DNA of 64,000 nt from Rhodobacterales bacterium (GTDB taxonomy: Bacteria > Pseudomonadota > Alphaproteobacteria > Rhodobacterales > Rhodobacteraceae), in the NCBI GenBank assembly GCA_002746935.1, contig PDRW01000033.1, positions 179,106-243,105 of the forward strand, in the 5' to 3' direction. Position numbers and translations under genes: made by a program. This document shows, in pieces, positions 27,116 to 35,240 of the stretch. The notes beneath the pieces were generated by a model. The model worked only from the letters and a program-made list of their open reading frames with translations, made no database searches and was not told the DNA's origin. Within the stretch, counting starts at the first letter, position 1; every line of letters starts with the position of its first letter.

Positions 27116-28486
27116 TCAGACGTTCAGCAGCAGATGCTCGCGTTCCCAGGGGCTGATGACGCCGAGAAACTCCGCATGTTCTGCCCGTTTCACCGAAGCA
27201 TAGATCCGCACGAATTCCGGCCCCAGAATCTCGTGCATTTCAACCGCGCCTTCGAACAGTTCCAGAGCGGCGGCGAGGTCGCGCGGGATGTCGGCGGCGG
27301 AGGCCTCATAGGCTTCGTGGCGGATCTGGGCGCGGGGGCGGCGTTCCTCGATCAGCCCCAGATAGCCCGCCGCCAGAGAAGCGGCAACGGCGAGATAGGG
27401 GTTGGCGTCCATGCCGGCGATGCGGTTTTCGACCCGGCGGGCCTCCGGTCCCGACAGCGGGACGCGAATGCCGGTGGTGCGGTTGTCGCGGCCCCATTCG
27501 AGGTTGATCGGGGCGGAATGGTCGCGCACATAACGCCGGTAGGAATTCACGTAAGGCGCCAGCAGCGCGATCACGCCGGGCAGGTGGTCCTGCAGCCCGG
27601 CGATGAAGTGAAAGAACGCGTCGGTATCGCCGCCCTGCCGCCCCGCGAAGATATTGGCTCCGGTGGCCGTATCGACGATCGAATGGTGGATATGCATCGC
27701 CGAGCCGGGCTCGTCGGCGATCGGCTTGGCCATGAAGGTGGCAAAGCAATCGTGGCGCAGCGCCGCCTCGCGGATCAGCCGCTTGAAGTAGAACACCTCG
27801 TCGGCCAGCCGCACCGGGTCGCCATGGCGCAGGTTGATCTCCAACTGCCCGGCGCCGCCCTCCTGGGTGATGCCGTCGATCTCGAAGCCCTGCGCCTCGG
27901 CGAAATCGTAGATGTCGTCGATCACCGGGCCGAACTCGTCCACCGCGGTCATCGAATAGGCCTGACGCGCGGCGGCGGGGCGGCCGGAGCGGCCCATCAT
28001 CGGTTCGATGGTCTTGGCCGGGTCGAGGTTGCGGGCGACGAGATAGAATTCCATCTCCGGCGCCACCACCGGTTTCCAGCCCTGGGCCTCGTAGAGCGCC
28101 ACCACCCGTTTCAGCACGTTGCGCGGGGCGAGCTGCACCGGGCGGTCGTTGCGGTCAAAGGCGTCGTGGATCACCTGAAGCGTCCAGTCGGCGGTCCAGG
28201 GCGCGGCGGTGGTGGTGGCCATATCGGGCTTCAGGATCATGTCGCGTTCGACATAGTCAAGGTTTTCGTCCTCCGACCAGTCGCCGGTGATGGTCTGGAA
28301 GAAGATCGATTCGGGCAGGTAGAAATACTCCTGCCGGGCGAATTTCGCCGCCGGAACCGCCTTGCCCCGGGCGATGCCCGGAAGGTCGGCGATGACGCAT
28401 TCCACCTCGTCGAGCCGGTGGCCTTCGAGATAGGCCCTGGCCGCTTGCGGCAGCCGGTCTTGCCAGGTCTTTTTCGCCATCAGCAT
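27116..28486 (-). CDS. Glutamine synthetase family ligase (gamma-glutamylputrescine synthetase-like)
   Basis: 456 residues. Catalytic-domain motifs of the GS fold are present: APEMEFYLV, EGGAGQLEINL, SAMHIHHSI, NRTTGIRVP and RVENRIAGMDANPYL. The lack of the GlnA adenylylation segment and the adjacent class I amidotransferase point to the PuuA/GlnT-like group that glutamylates amines, probably putrescine, rather than ammonia. It overlaps the upstream amidotransferase gene by seven bases. Together they fit the Puu route (gamma-glutamylation, then hydrolysis to GABA), but the oxidase and dehydrogenase are not in the window. Confidence 0.88.
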   Translation of the reverse strand: MLMAKKTWQDRLPQAARAYLEGHRLDEVECVIADLPGIARGKAVPAAKFARQEYFYLPESIFFQTITGDWSEDENLDYVERDMILKPDMATTTAAPWTADWTLQVIHDAFDRNDRPVQLAPRNVLKRVVALYEAQGWKPVVAPEMEFYLVARNLDPAKTIEPMMGRSGRPAAARQAYSMTAVDEFGPVIDDIYDFAEAQGFEIDGITQEGGAGQLEINLRHGDPVRLADEVFYFKRLIREAALRHDCFATFMAKPIADEPGSAMHIHHSIVDTATGANIFAGRQGGDTDAFFHFIAGLQDHLPGVIALLAPYVNSYRRYVRDHSAPINLEWGRDNRTTGIRVPLSGPEARRVENRIAGMDANPYLAVAASLAAGYLGLIEERRPRAQIRHEAYEASAADIPRDLAAALELFEGAVEMHEILGPEFVRIYASVKRAEHAEFLGVISPWEREHLLLNV

Positions 28487-29160
28487 GCTCCCTGTCTGAA
28501 GAAGGCGGCGATGCGGTCGGCCATGGCCTGCGAGTCGGTGGGCCGGTCGAGCCTTGTGCGTGCCGCGGCGACCCGGTCGGCGGGGATGCCCGCGGGGCCA
28601 GCCCGGTAATCGTAAAGCGCCTGCATCATCTCCGCCCCGAATTCCGGGTGCGGCTGCACCGTGAACACATTGCCGAGCCGCAGCGCGGCGATGGCGCAGA
28701 ACGGGGTCGACGCAACGATTTCGGCGCCTTCGGGAGGCTCGGTCACCTGATCCTGATGCCAGGCGTTGAGCGCGAGCCGGGTGCCGGTGAAGTCGTAAAC
28801 CGTGTGCCCCAGCGCCCAGCCGCCGGGATGTTTGCCGACCCGTCCGCCGAGCGCCTGGGCGATGATCTGATGGCCGAAACAGATGCCCACCAGCGGCTTG
28901 CCGGAGGCATGGATGTCACGGATCAGCGCTTCGAGCCGGGGGATCCAGGCATGGTCTTCATAGACCCCATGCCGCGAGCCGCCGACCAGCCAGCCCTCGG
29001 CCGCGTCCGGGCCTTGGGGAAACACCCCCTCGACCACCTCCCAGCGGGCGAAGGTGAAGCCGTGGCCTGCGAGCAGGCGTTCATACATGTCGCCGTAATC
29101 CCCGAGCCGGGGGCGCACGTCGTCCGGCGGGTGGCCGGGGAGCAGGAGGCCGATCTTCAT
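28480..29160 (-). CDS. Class I glutamine amidotransferase-like hydrolase (PuuD-like)
   Basis: 226 residues. Nucleophile elbow GICFGHQIIAQALGG with the catalytic Cys, and the His-Glu pair in FTVQPHPEFG. This is the stand-alone GATase-1 type seen next to glutamine synthetase-like ligases, where it would hydrolyse gamma-glutamyl-GABA or a related amide. It precedes and overlaps the ligase gene by seven bases, so the two proteins are made together. Exact substrate is inferred. Confidence 0.87.
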   Translation of the reverse strand: MKIGLLLPGHPPDDVRPRLGDYGDMYERLLAGHGFTFARWEVVEGVFPQGPDAAEGWLVGGSRHGVYEDHAWIPRLEALIRDIHASGKPLVGICFGHQIIAQALGGRVGKHPGGWALGHTVYDFTGTRLALNAWHQDQVTEPPEGAEIVASTPFCAIAALRLGNVFTVQPHPEFGAEMMQALYDYRAGPAGIPADRVAAARTRLDRPTDSQAMADRIAAFFRQGAC

Positions 29161-29787
29161 GGGGTGGCCGGGATTCCATCAAATGACCGCCGGACCCTAG
29201 CCGAGCCCGCCAGGCCCGGCAAGCCCGGCAAGACCGGCGACGGGGCCCGGGTCTGCTTTCGGGGCCATGCGTTTCGGGGCTGGGGGCTTTGCGGGAAAGC
29301 CCGCGAGAGACTGCCTTTCACTCCGCAACAGGCCAACCCGGAGCGATTGCCGTTCCGCCGCATGGGCCGGGGCCATGGTCGACCTGCCCGGCCGCCTCCC
29401 GCAGGCGGTGCGCGCCCGTGCCATCGCCCTGCCGCTCCCGGGCACCGGATTCGCCGCCCGCCCACACTCCTGCAAGCCACGATGCTGACCGAACCCGTCG
29501 ACAGCACCCGGTCCCGTCGCTCCGGGCCCGCCCGGGCAACCGCCAGACGCCTTTGACAGCGCCCCCGGCGGGAACGGACCTCTGACCGGCGGCCGCAGCG
29601 GCGGGGTCCGGCCGGACCCCATGGGCAGATGCACACCCCCGGCGGGGCGAACCGCGTGATCGGCGCCCCGCCCGTATGACCCTGCCCCGGGCGGGAGAGA
29701 GGTTTTCCGGGCAGACCGGGCGGGATTAACCATTTTTGAAGGTTGTGGTGCGAAACCGGACGCAGGAGAGACCCGGGGTCAGCAACC
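29161..29787. other. Divergent intergenic region without a gene
   Basis: 627 bases between the divergent amidotransferase and FliM-like genes. Frames are open only through GC bias. It contains tandem aggcccggcaagcccggcaagaccggc at about 29210-29237 (short units of 9 bases) and, near the right end, a CtrA-like half site (29726-29733). Nothing else supportable. Confidence 0.45.
29726..29733 (+). promoter_or_regulatory. Possible CtrA half-site upstream of the FliM-like gene
   Basis: TTAACCAT at 29726-29733, followed at the right distance by TGAA (full consensus TTAA-N7-TTAA), 55 bases before the start codon. TTAA is rare in this GC-rich sequence. CtrA controls motility genes in Rhodobacterales, which suits a switch-like protein; unproven. 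Confidence 0.35.
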
Positions 29788-30930
29788 ATGACGACAGAGG
29801 TGCAGCCAAGTGCAATGCGGCGAAAGGCCGGTGCCGGCCGACCGCCGCCTGAGATCGCGCGGATCACCGCCGGCAGGGCGGTGCGCTCTGCCGTGGCGCA
29901 GGCCGCCAACGATGTGGCCGGGCTCGCCGTAACCGCCGGTTTCGTCGAAGAGGCGCGCACCACGCTCGCAGCCTTCGTCGAAGGCGTGCCGGAACCGGCC
30001 CTGCTGGCGCTGGTGGAGGGGCCGGGCGAGCGCTTCGGGCTGATGGTGCTCGACAGCCAGGTGCTCGCCGCGCTGATCGAGATGCAGACCACCGGCCGCG
30101 TCGTCCCCCGGCCCGCCGAGCCCCGGGTGCCGACCCGGACAGATGCCATCATGTGCGCCGATTTCATCGACAGGCTGCTCGAACTGGTCGACGAGCGGGT
30201 GACCGAAGCCGGGCTCGACGTGGCGCCGGCGGTCAGCGGTTTCCGCTACGCGATCGCGCTGTCTGAAACCCGCGCCATTGCGATGAGCCTGGAAGACATC
30301 CCCTACCGGCAGTTCCGCTTCGAGCTCGATCTCGGGCGGGGGGCGAAATCCGGGACGGTTCAGATCCTGCTGCCGTTCGAGCCGCCGGGTGAGCGGCACA
30401 ATGAGGGTGCCGGGGCGGAGGCGTTCGCCGAGGCGATGCGCGCTCAGGTGATGGAAACCGAAGCGGTTCTCAGCGCCACTCTGCTGCGCCGCGAGATGCC
30501 GCTGGCTCGGGTCGTGCGGCTTCGGGCGGGCGATCTGCTCACCCTGCCGCGCGAGGCCCTCGGCGCGATTTCGCTCGAAGCGCTCGACGGCAAGGTGGTG
30601 GCGCGCGGCCGTCTCGGTCAGCAGAATGGCCACCGCGCGGTGCGGCTGTCGGCGACCGACGAGGCCAGTGCCGCGGTTTCCGCCGCCGGGCAGGTGGCTC
30701 TGGCGGTGGGGATGGACCGCGCCGCGTCCGCCTTGCTGGCGGGAAACGGGTCAGCGCCGGTGGCGGCGGGGCTCGCCCCCTTTGGCAGCGGGGCGCCGGG
30801 CGCCGGGTCGTCCGCCGGGGAGAGCCCGGGGCATGGCGCCTCTGGCGGCGAGTCTGGCGGCGGCGGTGGCGGCGGTGCGGGTGATCCCGGCGATCTTTCC
30901 GGCCTGGGCGATCTTTCGGGCCTGTCGTAA
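29788..30930 (+). CDS. FliM/FliN-family (SpoA domain) protein, orphan
   Basis: 380 residues from ATG 29788. The middle (about 40-220) has the mixed fold expected of a FliM-like core, and residues about 235-310 (MPLARVVRLRAGDLLTLPREALGAISLEALDGKVVARGRLGQQNGHRAVRL, quoted in parts: LRAGDLLTLP, GRLGQQNGHRAVRL) match the SpoA/FliN C-terminal domain that builds the flagellar C-ring. The tail is Gly/Ser/Ala-rich. No other flagellar genes are in the window, so it may be a C-ring variant or a non-flagellar relative. Followed by a dksA-type gene. Confidence 0.75.
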   Translation: MTTEVQPSAMRRKAGAGRPPPEIARITAGRAVRSAVAQAANDVAGLAVTAGFVEEARTTLAAFVEGVPEPALLALVEGPGERFGLMVLDSQVLAALIEMQTTGRVVPRPAEPRVPTRTDAIMCADFIDRLLELVDERVTEAGLDVAPAVSGFRYAIALSETRAIAMSLEDIPYRQFRFELDLGRGAKSGTVQILLPFEPPGERHNEGAGAEAFAEAMRAQVMETEAVLSATLLRREMPLARVVRLRAGDLLTLPREALGAISLEALDGKVVARGRLGQQNGHRAVRLSATDEASAAVSAAGQVALAVGMDRAASALLAGNGSAPVAAGLAPFGSGAPGAGSSAGESPGHGASGGESGGGGGGGAGDPGDLSGLGDLSGLS

Positions 30931-30959
30931 TGGCCCCCCCGGGCGCCCGTGCCCGCCGA

Positions 30960-30973
30960 TTGACATGGGTCAA
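30960..30973 (+). promoter_or_regulatory. FNR/CRP-family type dyad upstream of the DksA-like gene
   Basis: TTGAC-ATGG-GTCAA is a perfect 5-4-5 dyad, the shape bound by FNR/FnrL/DNR-type regulators (consensus TTGAT-N4-ATCAA). It is 52 bases before the start of the DksA-like gene and 30 bases after the FliM-like stop, a fitting place for an activator site. Confidence 0.5.
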
Positions 30974-31025
30974 GGCGCGTCCCCCGCCCGGAAGGGCAGG
31001 ATGCCGGGGATTTCAGGAGATGCCG

Positions 31026-31352
31026 ATGGTCGACACCGCCAGATACCGCGACCTGCTCGAGAAGCGTCTGAGCGAATTGCACGAACGCCTTCACGAAATC
31101 GACGAGGCGCTCGACAGCCACCAGTCCAGGGATTGGGAAGAGCTCGCCACCGAGCGCGAGGGCGACGAGGTGCTCGAACGGATGGGGTCCAGCGGGCAGG
31201 TCGAGATCGCCAGGATCAAGGCGGCGCTCGACCGGATGGCGGAAGGCGAGTTCGGCTATTGTGTGAGTTGCGGCGAGGAGATCGCGCCCGAACGGCTCGA
31301 TCTGGTGCCTTACACCCCGTTTTGCCGCAACTGCGCCGACCGGCGGCGCTGA
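31026..31352 (+). CDS. TraR/DksA family zinc-finger transcription factor
   Basis: 108 residues from ATG 31026, chosen over ATG 31020 because GGAG is then six bases away rather than adjoining. A coiled-coil N-terminal half (LEKRLSELHERLHEIDEALD) and a C4 zinc finger at the end: CVSCGEEIAPERLDLVPYTPFCRNC in pieces CVSC and CRNC. DksA-type proteins enter the RNA polymerase secondary channel and adjust stable RNA and stress transcription; at 108 residues it is a short member of the family. A FNR-type box precedes it. Confidence 0.9.
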   Translation: MVDTARYRDLLEKRLSELHERLHEIDEALDSHQSRDWEELATEREGDEVLERMGSSGQVEIARIKAALDRMAEGEFGYCVSCGEEIAPERLDLVPYTPFCRNCADRRR

Positions 31353-31411
31353 ACGGGCGCGCAGCCGGGCCGACAGCGCCGCGACAGAACCCGACAGGAA
31401 AGGAACCCTGC

Positions 31412-31621
31412 ATGGCCCATGAAAACCTGCTGGCGGATGTGGCGACCCTGCTCGAAGACATTGTCGCCCGCCCGGAGGACCGGATGACCCTGCACGGACA
31501 GTTGAGTCGCAAGGTAGCCGAAATGCGCAAGCTCGGTCTTCCGGTGCGTGCCGAGCTTCTGCAATACGAGGACGATCCGGAAGACGATGCGGACGACGAT
31601 TTCGACAACATGCCGATCTGA
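31412..31621 (+). CDS. Small acidic conserved-looking protein, unknown function
   Basis: 69 residues, MAHENLLADVATLLEDIVARPEDR then a basic stretch and a strongly acidic tail (EDDPEDDADDDFDNM). The ATG has AGGAAAGGAAC, a good ribosome binding site, eight or so bases upstream. It follows the DksA-like gene by 59 bases and is probably on the same transcript. No family recognised. The acidic tail would suit binding to a basic partner; that is speculation. Confidence 0.65.
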   Translation: MAHENLLADVATLLEDIVARPEDRMTLHGQLSRKVAEMRKLGLPVRAELLQYEDDPEDDADDDFDNMPI

Positions 31622-31774
31622 TCTTTGGGCTGATCCTTGCAGGCCGATCTCCGATCTGGTCTCCGGGCCGATCTCTGGGGCAAATTCAGGTTGAATTCCG
31701 GCTGGGGGATTGTCTTTTCCATTCTGGAACCTAAGGTTGTGCCCAGTATTTTCGCTTGATTTGCCGGGGGCACC

Positions 31775-33835
31775 ATGAGCGAAGTCGTCACTTGCGAAAC
31801 GCGCGAAGGGGTCGCGCTCATCACCGTGGCCAATCCGCCGGTCAACGCGCTCGTCCAGCCGGTCCGCGCGGGGATCGACGCCTGCCTGACCCTTGCGCTG
31901 GAGGATGAAAGCGTCGGCGCGATCGTGATCGGCGCCGAAGGCCGCACTTTTCCCGCCGGGACCGATGTGCGCGATTTTCAGCGTGAGGCCGACCGCCCGC
32001 GGCTGGGTGAGGTCTGCGCCCGGATCGAGGCCAGCCCGAAACCGGTGATCGCGGCGATCCATGGCACGGCGGTCGGAGGCGGGCTGGAACTGGCGCTGGC
32101 CTGCCACTACCGGCTGGCGGCCTCGGGCACGCAATTCGGCGCCCCCGACGTGATGCTTGGTGTGGTTCCCACCGCCGGCGGCACCCAGAGGCTGCCACGG
32201 CTGGTCGGCCCCGCACGTGCGCTTGAAATGCTGCTGAGCGGCCGTCCGGTGAAGGCAAAACAGGCCGAGCGCGCCGGGCTCATCGACAAGATGATCCGCA
32301 AGAACGTCGGCCAGGCGGCGTTCGGCGCGGCACGCAATATGGCGAAAGCCGGGCAGAAACCGCGACCGACGCGCGACTGGACCGGGGGTTTCACGGCGCC
32401 CGACGCCTATCTTGCCATCGTCGCGGCCCGCCGCTCCGCGCTCGAAGGCCCGCTGCGCGCGCCGGCGAAGGTGGTCGATCTGGTCGAGGCGGCGCTGCTC
32501 CTGCCCTTCGAGGTGGGGCTGTCGATGGAGCGGGCCGCCTATGAAGACCTCGTCCACGGCGACCAGGCCCGGGGCCTGCGTCATGCTTTCCTGGCCGAAC
32601 GCCGGAGTGCGCGGCCCCCCCGCGCCGCGGCGCGCGCTCTGGATCACGTTGTCATTCTCGGGCAGGGGGCCGAAGCCGCCTGGGCCAGCCGCGCCTGCCT
32701 CGAAGCCGGGTTGCCGGTGCTGCTTGCCGAACCCGATGCCCCGGCCCGGCTGGCGCTGCGGACCCGGATCGTCGCCGATTACGCGGCCGACGTGCAGGCC
32801 GGGCGCCTCGCCGCCGACGATCGCGATCGCGCCCTCGAAAGGCTCGATACCGGCGGAGAGAGCGTGCATCCCGCGCCCGGTGGGCTGATGCTGGCAACCG
32901 GCGAAGCGGCGGCAGCGACCGAAAGCCTGACCCGTGCTGCGTCCACGGCCCCGCCGGGCACGGTGCTGGCGCTCGGGGCGGTTGGTGCCGACCCGGGCGC
33001 GGTGGCCAGGGCCACGGAGCGCACGGGCGATGTGCTGGGCCTCGTCCTGCCGCCGCCCGCGCATCGCACCGGTCTGGTCGAGCTGAGCCTTCCCGAAGGC
33101 GCGCCCGCCGATCTGGCCGCCACTGGATGCGCCTTTGCCCGCGCCACCGACCGGATACCGGTACGGCTTGAAGGCGCGGTCGCGGGGCAGCTCTGCGGCC
33201 GGCTCGAAGGCGCGCTTTTCGCAGCCGCCGAGGTGCTGGCCCTCACCGGGACACCCCCGGCCGCGGTCGATGGGGCGCTTCGCGAGGCGGGTTTTGCGCA
33301 TGGGCCGTTTGAGCGGGCCGACCGTGGCTGGCTGCGTCCGCTCGATGCCCCGGGCGGCGAAAGCCGGCTGCGCGCGCGCATGGCCGGGGCCGGCTGGAGC
33401 GGGCGCGCCGCGGGGCAGGGGTTCTATGGCTGGGGGCCTGACGGAACCTGCCACGGCACCCCGCCGGAGGTGCTTCGGCTGATCGGCGCGCTGCGCGAGG
33501 CGTCGCGCATTCCTGCCGCGGTCACCCCGCCGGCACCGGGCGAGATCCTGCGCCGCTGCCTGATCGCGATGGCCAATGCCGGGGCCAGACTGCTGTCGGA
33601 GGGCGTGGTGAAGCGGCCCTCGGATGTCGACGTGGCGGCAATCCACGGGCTCGGGCTGCCGCGCTGGCTGGGCGGGCCGATGGCCATGGCCGATGGCCTT
33701 GGCCTTCTCCATGTCCGCAACCTGATGCGGGCCTGGGCGGGTTCGGGCGATCTGTCGCTCGCGCTGTGGACCCCGGATCCGCTGTTCGGTGAATTGTTGC
33801 GGACGGGCCGGGATTTCGGCGATCTGAACGGCTGA
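31775..33835 (+). CDS. FadB/FadJ-like enoyl-CoA hydratase fused to a degenerate 3-hydroxyacyl-CoA dehydrogenase domain
   Basis: 686 residues. Crotonase domain (about 1-190): oxyanion-type GTAVGGGLELALACHYRLA with Glu105 kept, while the second catalytic Glu is Asp125 (FGAPDVMLGVVPTAGGTQRLPRL). Residues about 290-686 align with 3-hydroxyacyl-CoA dehydrogenase, but the dinucleotide motif reads VVILGQGAEAAWAS instead of GxGxxGxGIA, and the catalytic His position (family GLHFFSPAH) is GLVLPPPAH, Val424. So the dehydrogenase half is probably inactive. Likely a hydratase with a structural or CoA-binding tail. Preceded by an AT-richer 150-base promoter region. Confidence 0.85.
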   Translation: MSEVVTCETREGVALITVANPPVNALVQPVRAGIDACLTLALEDESVGAIVIGAEGRTFPAGTDVRDFQREADRPRLGEVCARIEASPKPVIAAIHGTAVGGGLELALACHYRLAASGTQFGAPDVMLGVVPTAGGTQRLPRLVGPARALEMLLSGRPVKAKQAERAGLIDKMIRKNVGQAAFGAARNMAKAGQKPRPTRDWTGGFTAPDAYLAIVAARRSALEGPLRAPAKVVDLVEAALLLPFEVGLSMERAAYEDLVHGDQARGLRHAFLAERRSARPPRAAARALDHVVILGQGAEAAWASRACLEAGLPVLLAEPDAPARLALRTRIVADYAADVQAGRLAADDRDRALERLDTGGESVHPAPGGLMLATGEAAAATESLTRAASTAPPGTVLALGAVGADPGAVARATERTGDVLGLVLPPPAHRTGLVELSLPEGAPADLAATGCAFARATDRIPVRLEGAVAGQLCGRLEGALFAAAEVLALTGTPPAAVDGALREAGFAHGPFERADRGWLRPLDAPGGESRLRARMAGAGWSGRAAGQGFYGWGPDGTCHGTPPEVLRLIGALREASRIPAAVTPPAPGEILRRCLIAMANAGARLLSEGVVKRPSDVDVAAIHGLGLPRWLGGPMAMADGLGLLHVRNLMRAWAGSGDLSLALWTPDPLFGELLRTGRDFGDLNG

Positions 33836-34035
33836 TCCGGGGCCGCCGCGGGCCGGTAAAGGCAACCAGAGCGTTTCGAACCAACCTGAACTGGATCATG
33901 GATATGTCGGTGATGGCCGCAGGCTGGCCGGATGTGTCCGGTTCCGGTGTTCGAAAACGGTGCCAAAGCTCTCGGCTTGCCGTTGAGCCACAACAACAGT
34001 TGGGAACGCCCGGAACCGTTTGATGTTGCAGGCGT

Positions 34036-34070
34036 TTCGGGATCAGGTTGCGATGCAACACGATCCCGAA
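34036..34070. repeat. Gapped inverted repeat
   Basis: ttcgggatc (34036-34044) pairs with gatcccgaa (34062-34070), with an inner gttg/caac pair around a cgatg loop. It could fold as a 13-bp interrupted stem. Lies 78 bases before the perfect hairpin at 34148. Confidence 0.6.
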
Positions 34071-34147
34071 ATGCTTGACAATTGGTTGACACTGTCTGGC
34101 AACGTCGTGCCGGAGTGGTGCAACTTGTTGTTATAAAACGCAAAAAA

Positions 34148-34189
34148 CGGTATTCCATTAGTCCGGTATTCCGGACTAATGGAATACCG
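34148..34189. repeat. Perfect 19-bp inverted repeat with 4-base loop
   Basis: cggtattccattagtccgg (34148-34166), loop tatt, and its exact complement (34171-34189). This is the longest perfect dyad I found in the window and far more AT-rich than its surroundings. It lies between two convergent genes, so it could stop transcription from both sides, but it is 313 bases from one stop and 116 from the other, and no T run follows. Confidence 0.8.
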
Positions 34190-34304
34190 GACAACCGGAA
34201 AAACAGACCTCCAGGCGCAGCCGGTACGTTTGCCGCAAGACCGCTGACCCCAGACCGCTGACCGCCCGCGATGCCAGTCAGTAGCCCGGGTCTTGCGGGG
34301 CGCG

Positions 34305-35066
34305 TTACTCGGTCTCGCGCAGATCCGCGATCAGCTCGCTGATCGCTTCCAGCGGCACATAGCCGCGCACCAGTTGCTCGCCGATCACGAAGGTCGGGGT
34401 GCCGGAAATCTGCAACCGTGTGGCCAGCGCGTGGTTCGCGGCAATCACCTTGTCGATTTCCGGGTCCGTCATGCCCGCGAGGATCGCCGCACCGTCGAGC
34501 CCGAGCCCGTCGGCCAGCGCCGAGAGGCTTTCTTCGGTGGTGCTGCCGCGCATTGTCATCATCGCGTCATGCACCGCGCGATAGGCCTCGTCGCCGCCGG
34601 TGGCGCGGGCCGAGAGCGCGAAGCGCGAGGCCAGCAGGCTGTCGGCGCCGAGGATCGGGAATTCCTTGTAGATGATCCGCAGATTGTCATCGGTCTCGAT
34701 CAGCGCCTTCAACTCGGGGAAAGCCTTGCGGCAATAGCCGCATTTGTAGTCGACGAATTCGACGAAAGCGATGTCGCCGTCCGGATTGCCGCCGACATAA
34801 TCGCCCGGGTCGTTGAAGATCGCGTCGTGATTGGCGGCGATCAGGGCGGCATCCCGGGCGACCTGCTCGGCGGCCTCGCGCCGTTCCAGCACCGCCACCG
34901 CTTCCATGATGACCTCCGGGTTTTCGAGCAGATAGGCGCGGACCGCATCGCCGAAGGCGGCGCGATCGGCCTCGCTCATGCTGTCGAACGAAAATTCCGC
35001 CGCCAGCGCCGGGGGGGCGAGGGTCAGGGTGAGGGCGGCGGCGAGCGCGGGGAGGGTGCGGGTCAT
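34305..35066 (-). CDS. DsbA-family periplasmic thiol:disulfide oxidoreductase
   Basis: 253 residues. Signal peptide (MTRTLPALAAALTLTLAPPALA), a helical N-terminal region typical of the Com1/ScsC-like DsbA group, then the thioredoxin-fold active site FVDYKCGYCRKAFPE with CGYC, and the cis-proline loop ISGTPTFVIG. It would form or isomerise disulfides in the periplasm. The window encodes several secreted Cys-containing proteins and CcdA, but those are far away. Stands alone on the minus strand; divergent from the aminotransferase at 35241. Confidence 0.92.
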   Translation of the reverse strand: MTRTLPALAAALTLTLAPPALAAEFSFDSMSEADRAAFGDAVRAYLLENPEVIMEAVAVLERREAAEQVARDAALIAANHDAIFNDPGDYVGGNPDGDIAFVEFVDYKCGYCRKAFPELKALIETDDNLRIIYKEFPILGADSLLASRFALSARATGGDEAYRAVHDAMMTMRGSTTEESLSALADGLGLDGAAILAGMTDPEIDKVIAANHALATRLQISGTPTFVIGEQLVRGYVPLEAISELIADLRETE

Positions 35067-35240
35067 GGGATGTCCTTTGCAATGCTGTCCGGGCCTTGTA
35101 ACCGGGCACGGGGGCCATGCTCAACCCGGGCGGCGCTCCCTGGCCCCCCGGCCGCCCGGGGGCCTGTGTCGCGGCTTGACCTTCGGGCGCCGAGCGGGCA
35201 GGCCGGACCCGAGCGGCCGCGGATCAGGGGAGAGGGCGAG

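Larger units (their letters stand above)
33836..34304. other. Hairpin-rich, AT-richer intergenic segment between convergent genes
   Basis: 469 bases between the FadB-like gene and the dsbA-type gene, which converge. It has agcgtttcgaaccaacctga near 33871, a gapped dyad at 34036-34070, two TTGACA hexamers (34075-34080 and 34086-34091), ttgttgttataaaa (34125-34138) and a perfect 19-bp hairpin (34148-34189). Base composition drops compared with flanks. No protein frame is credible. It looks like a mosaic palindromic repeat element or a small RNA locus. Confidence 0.5.
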
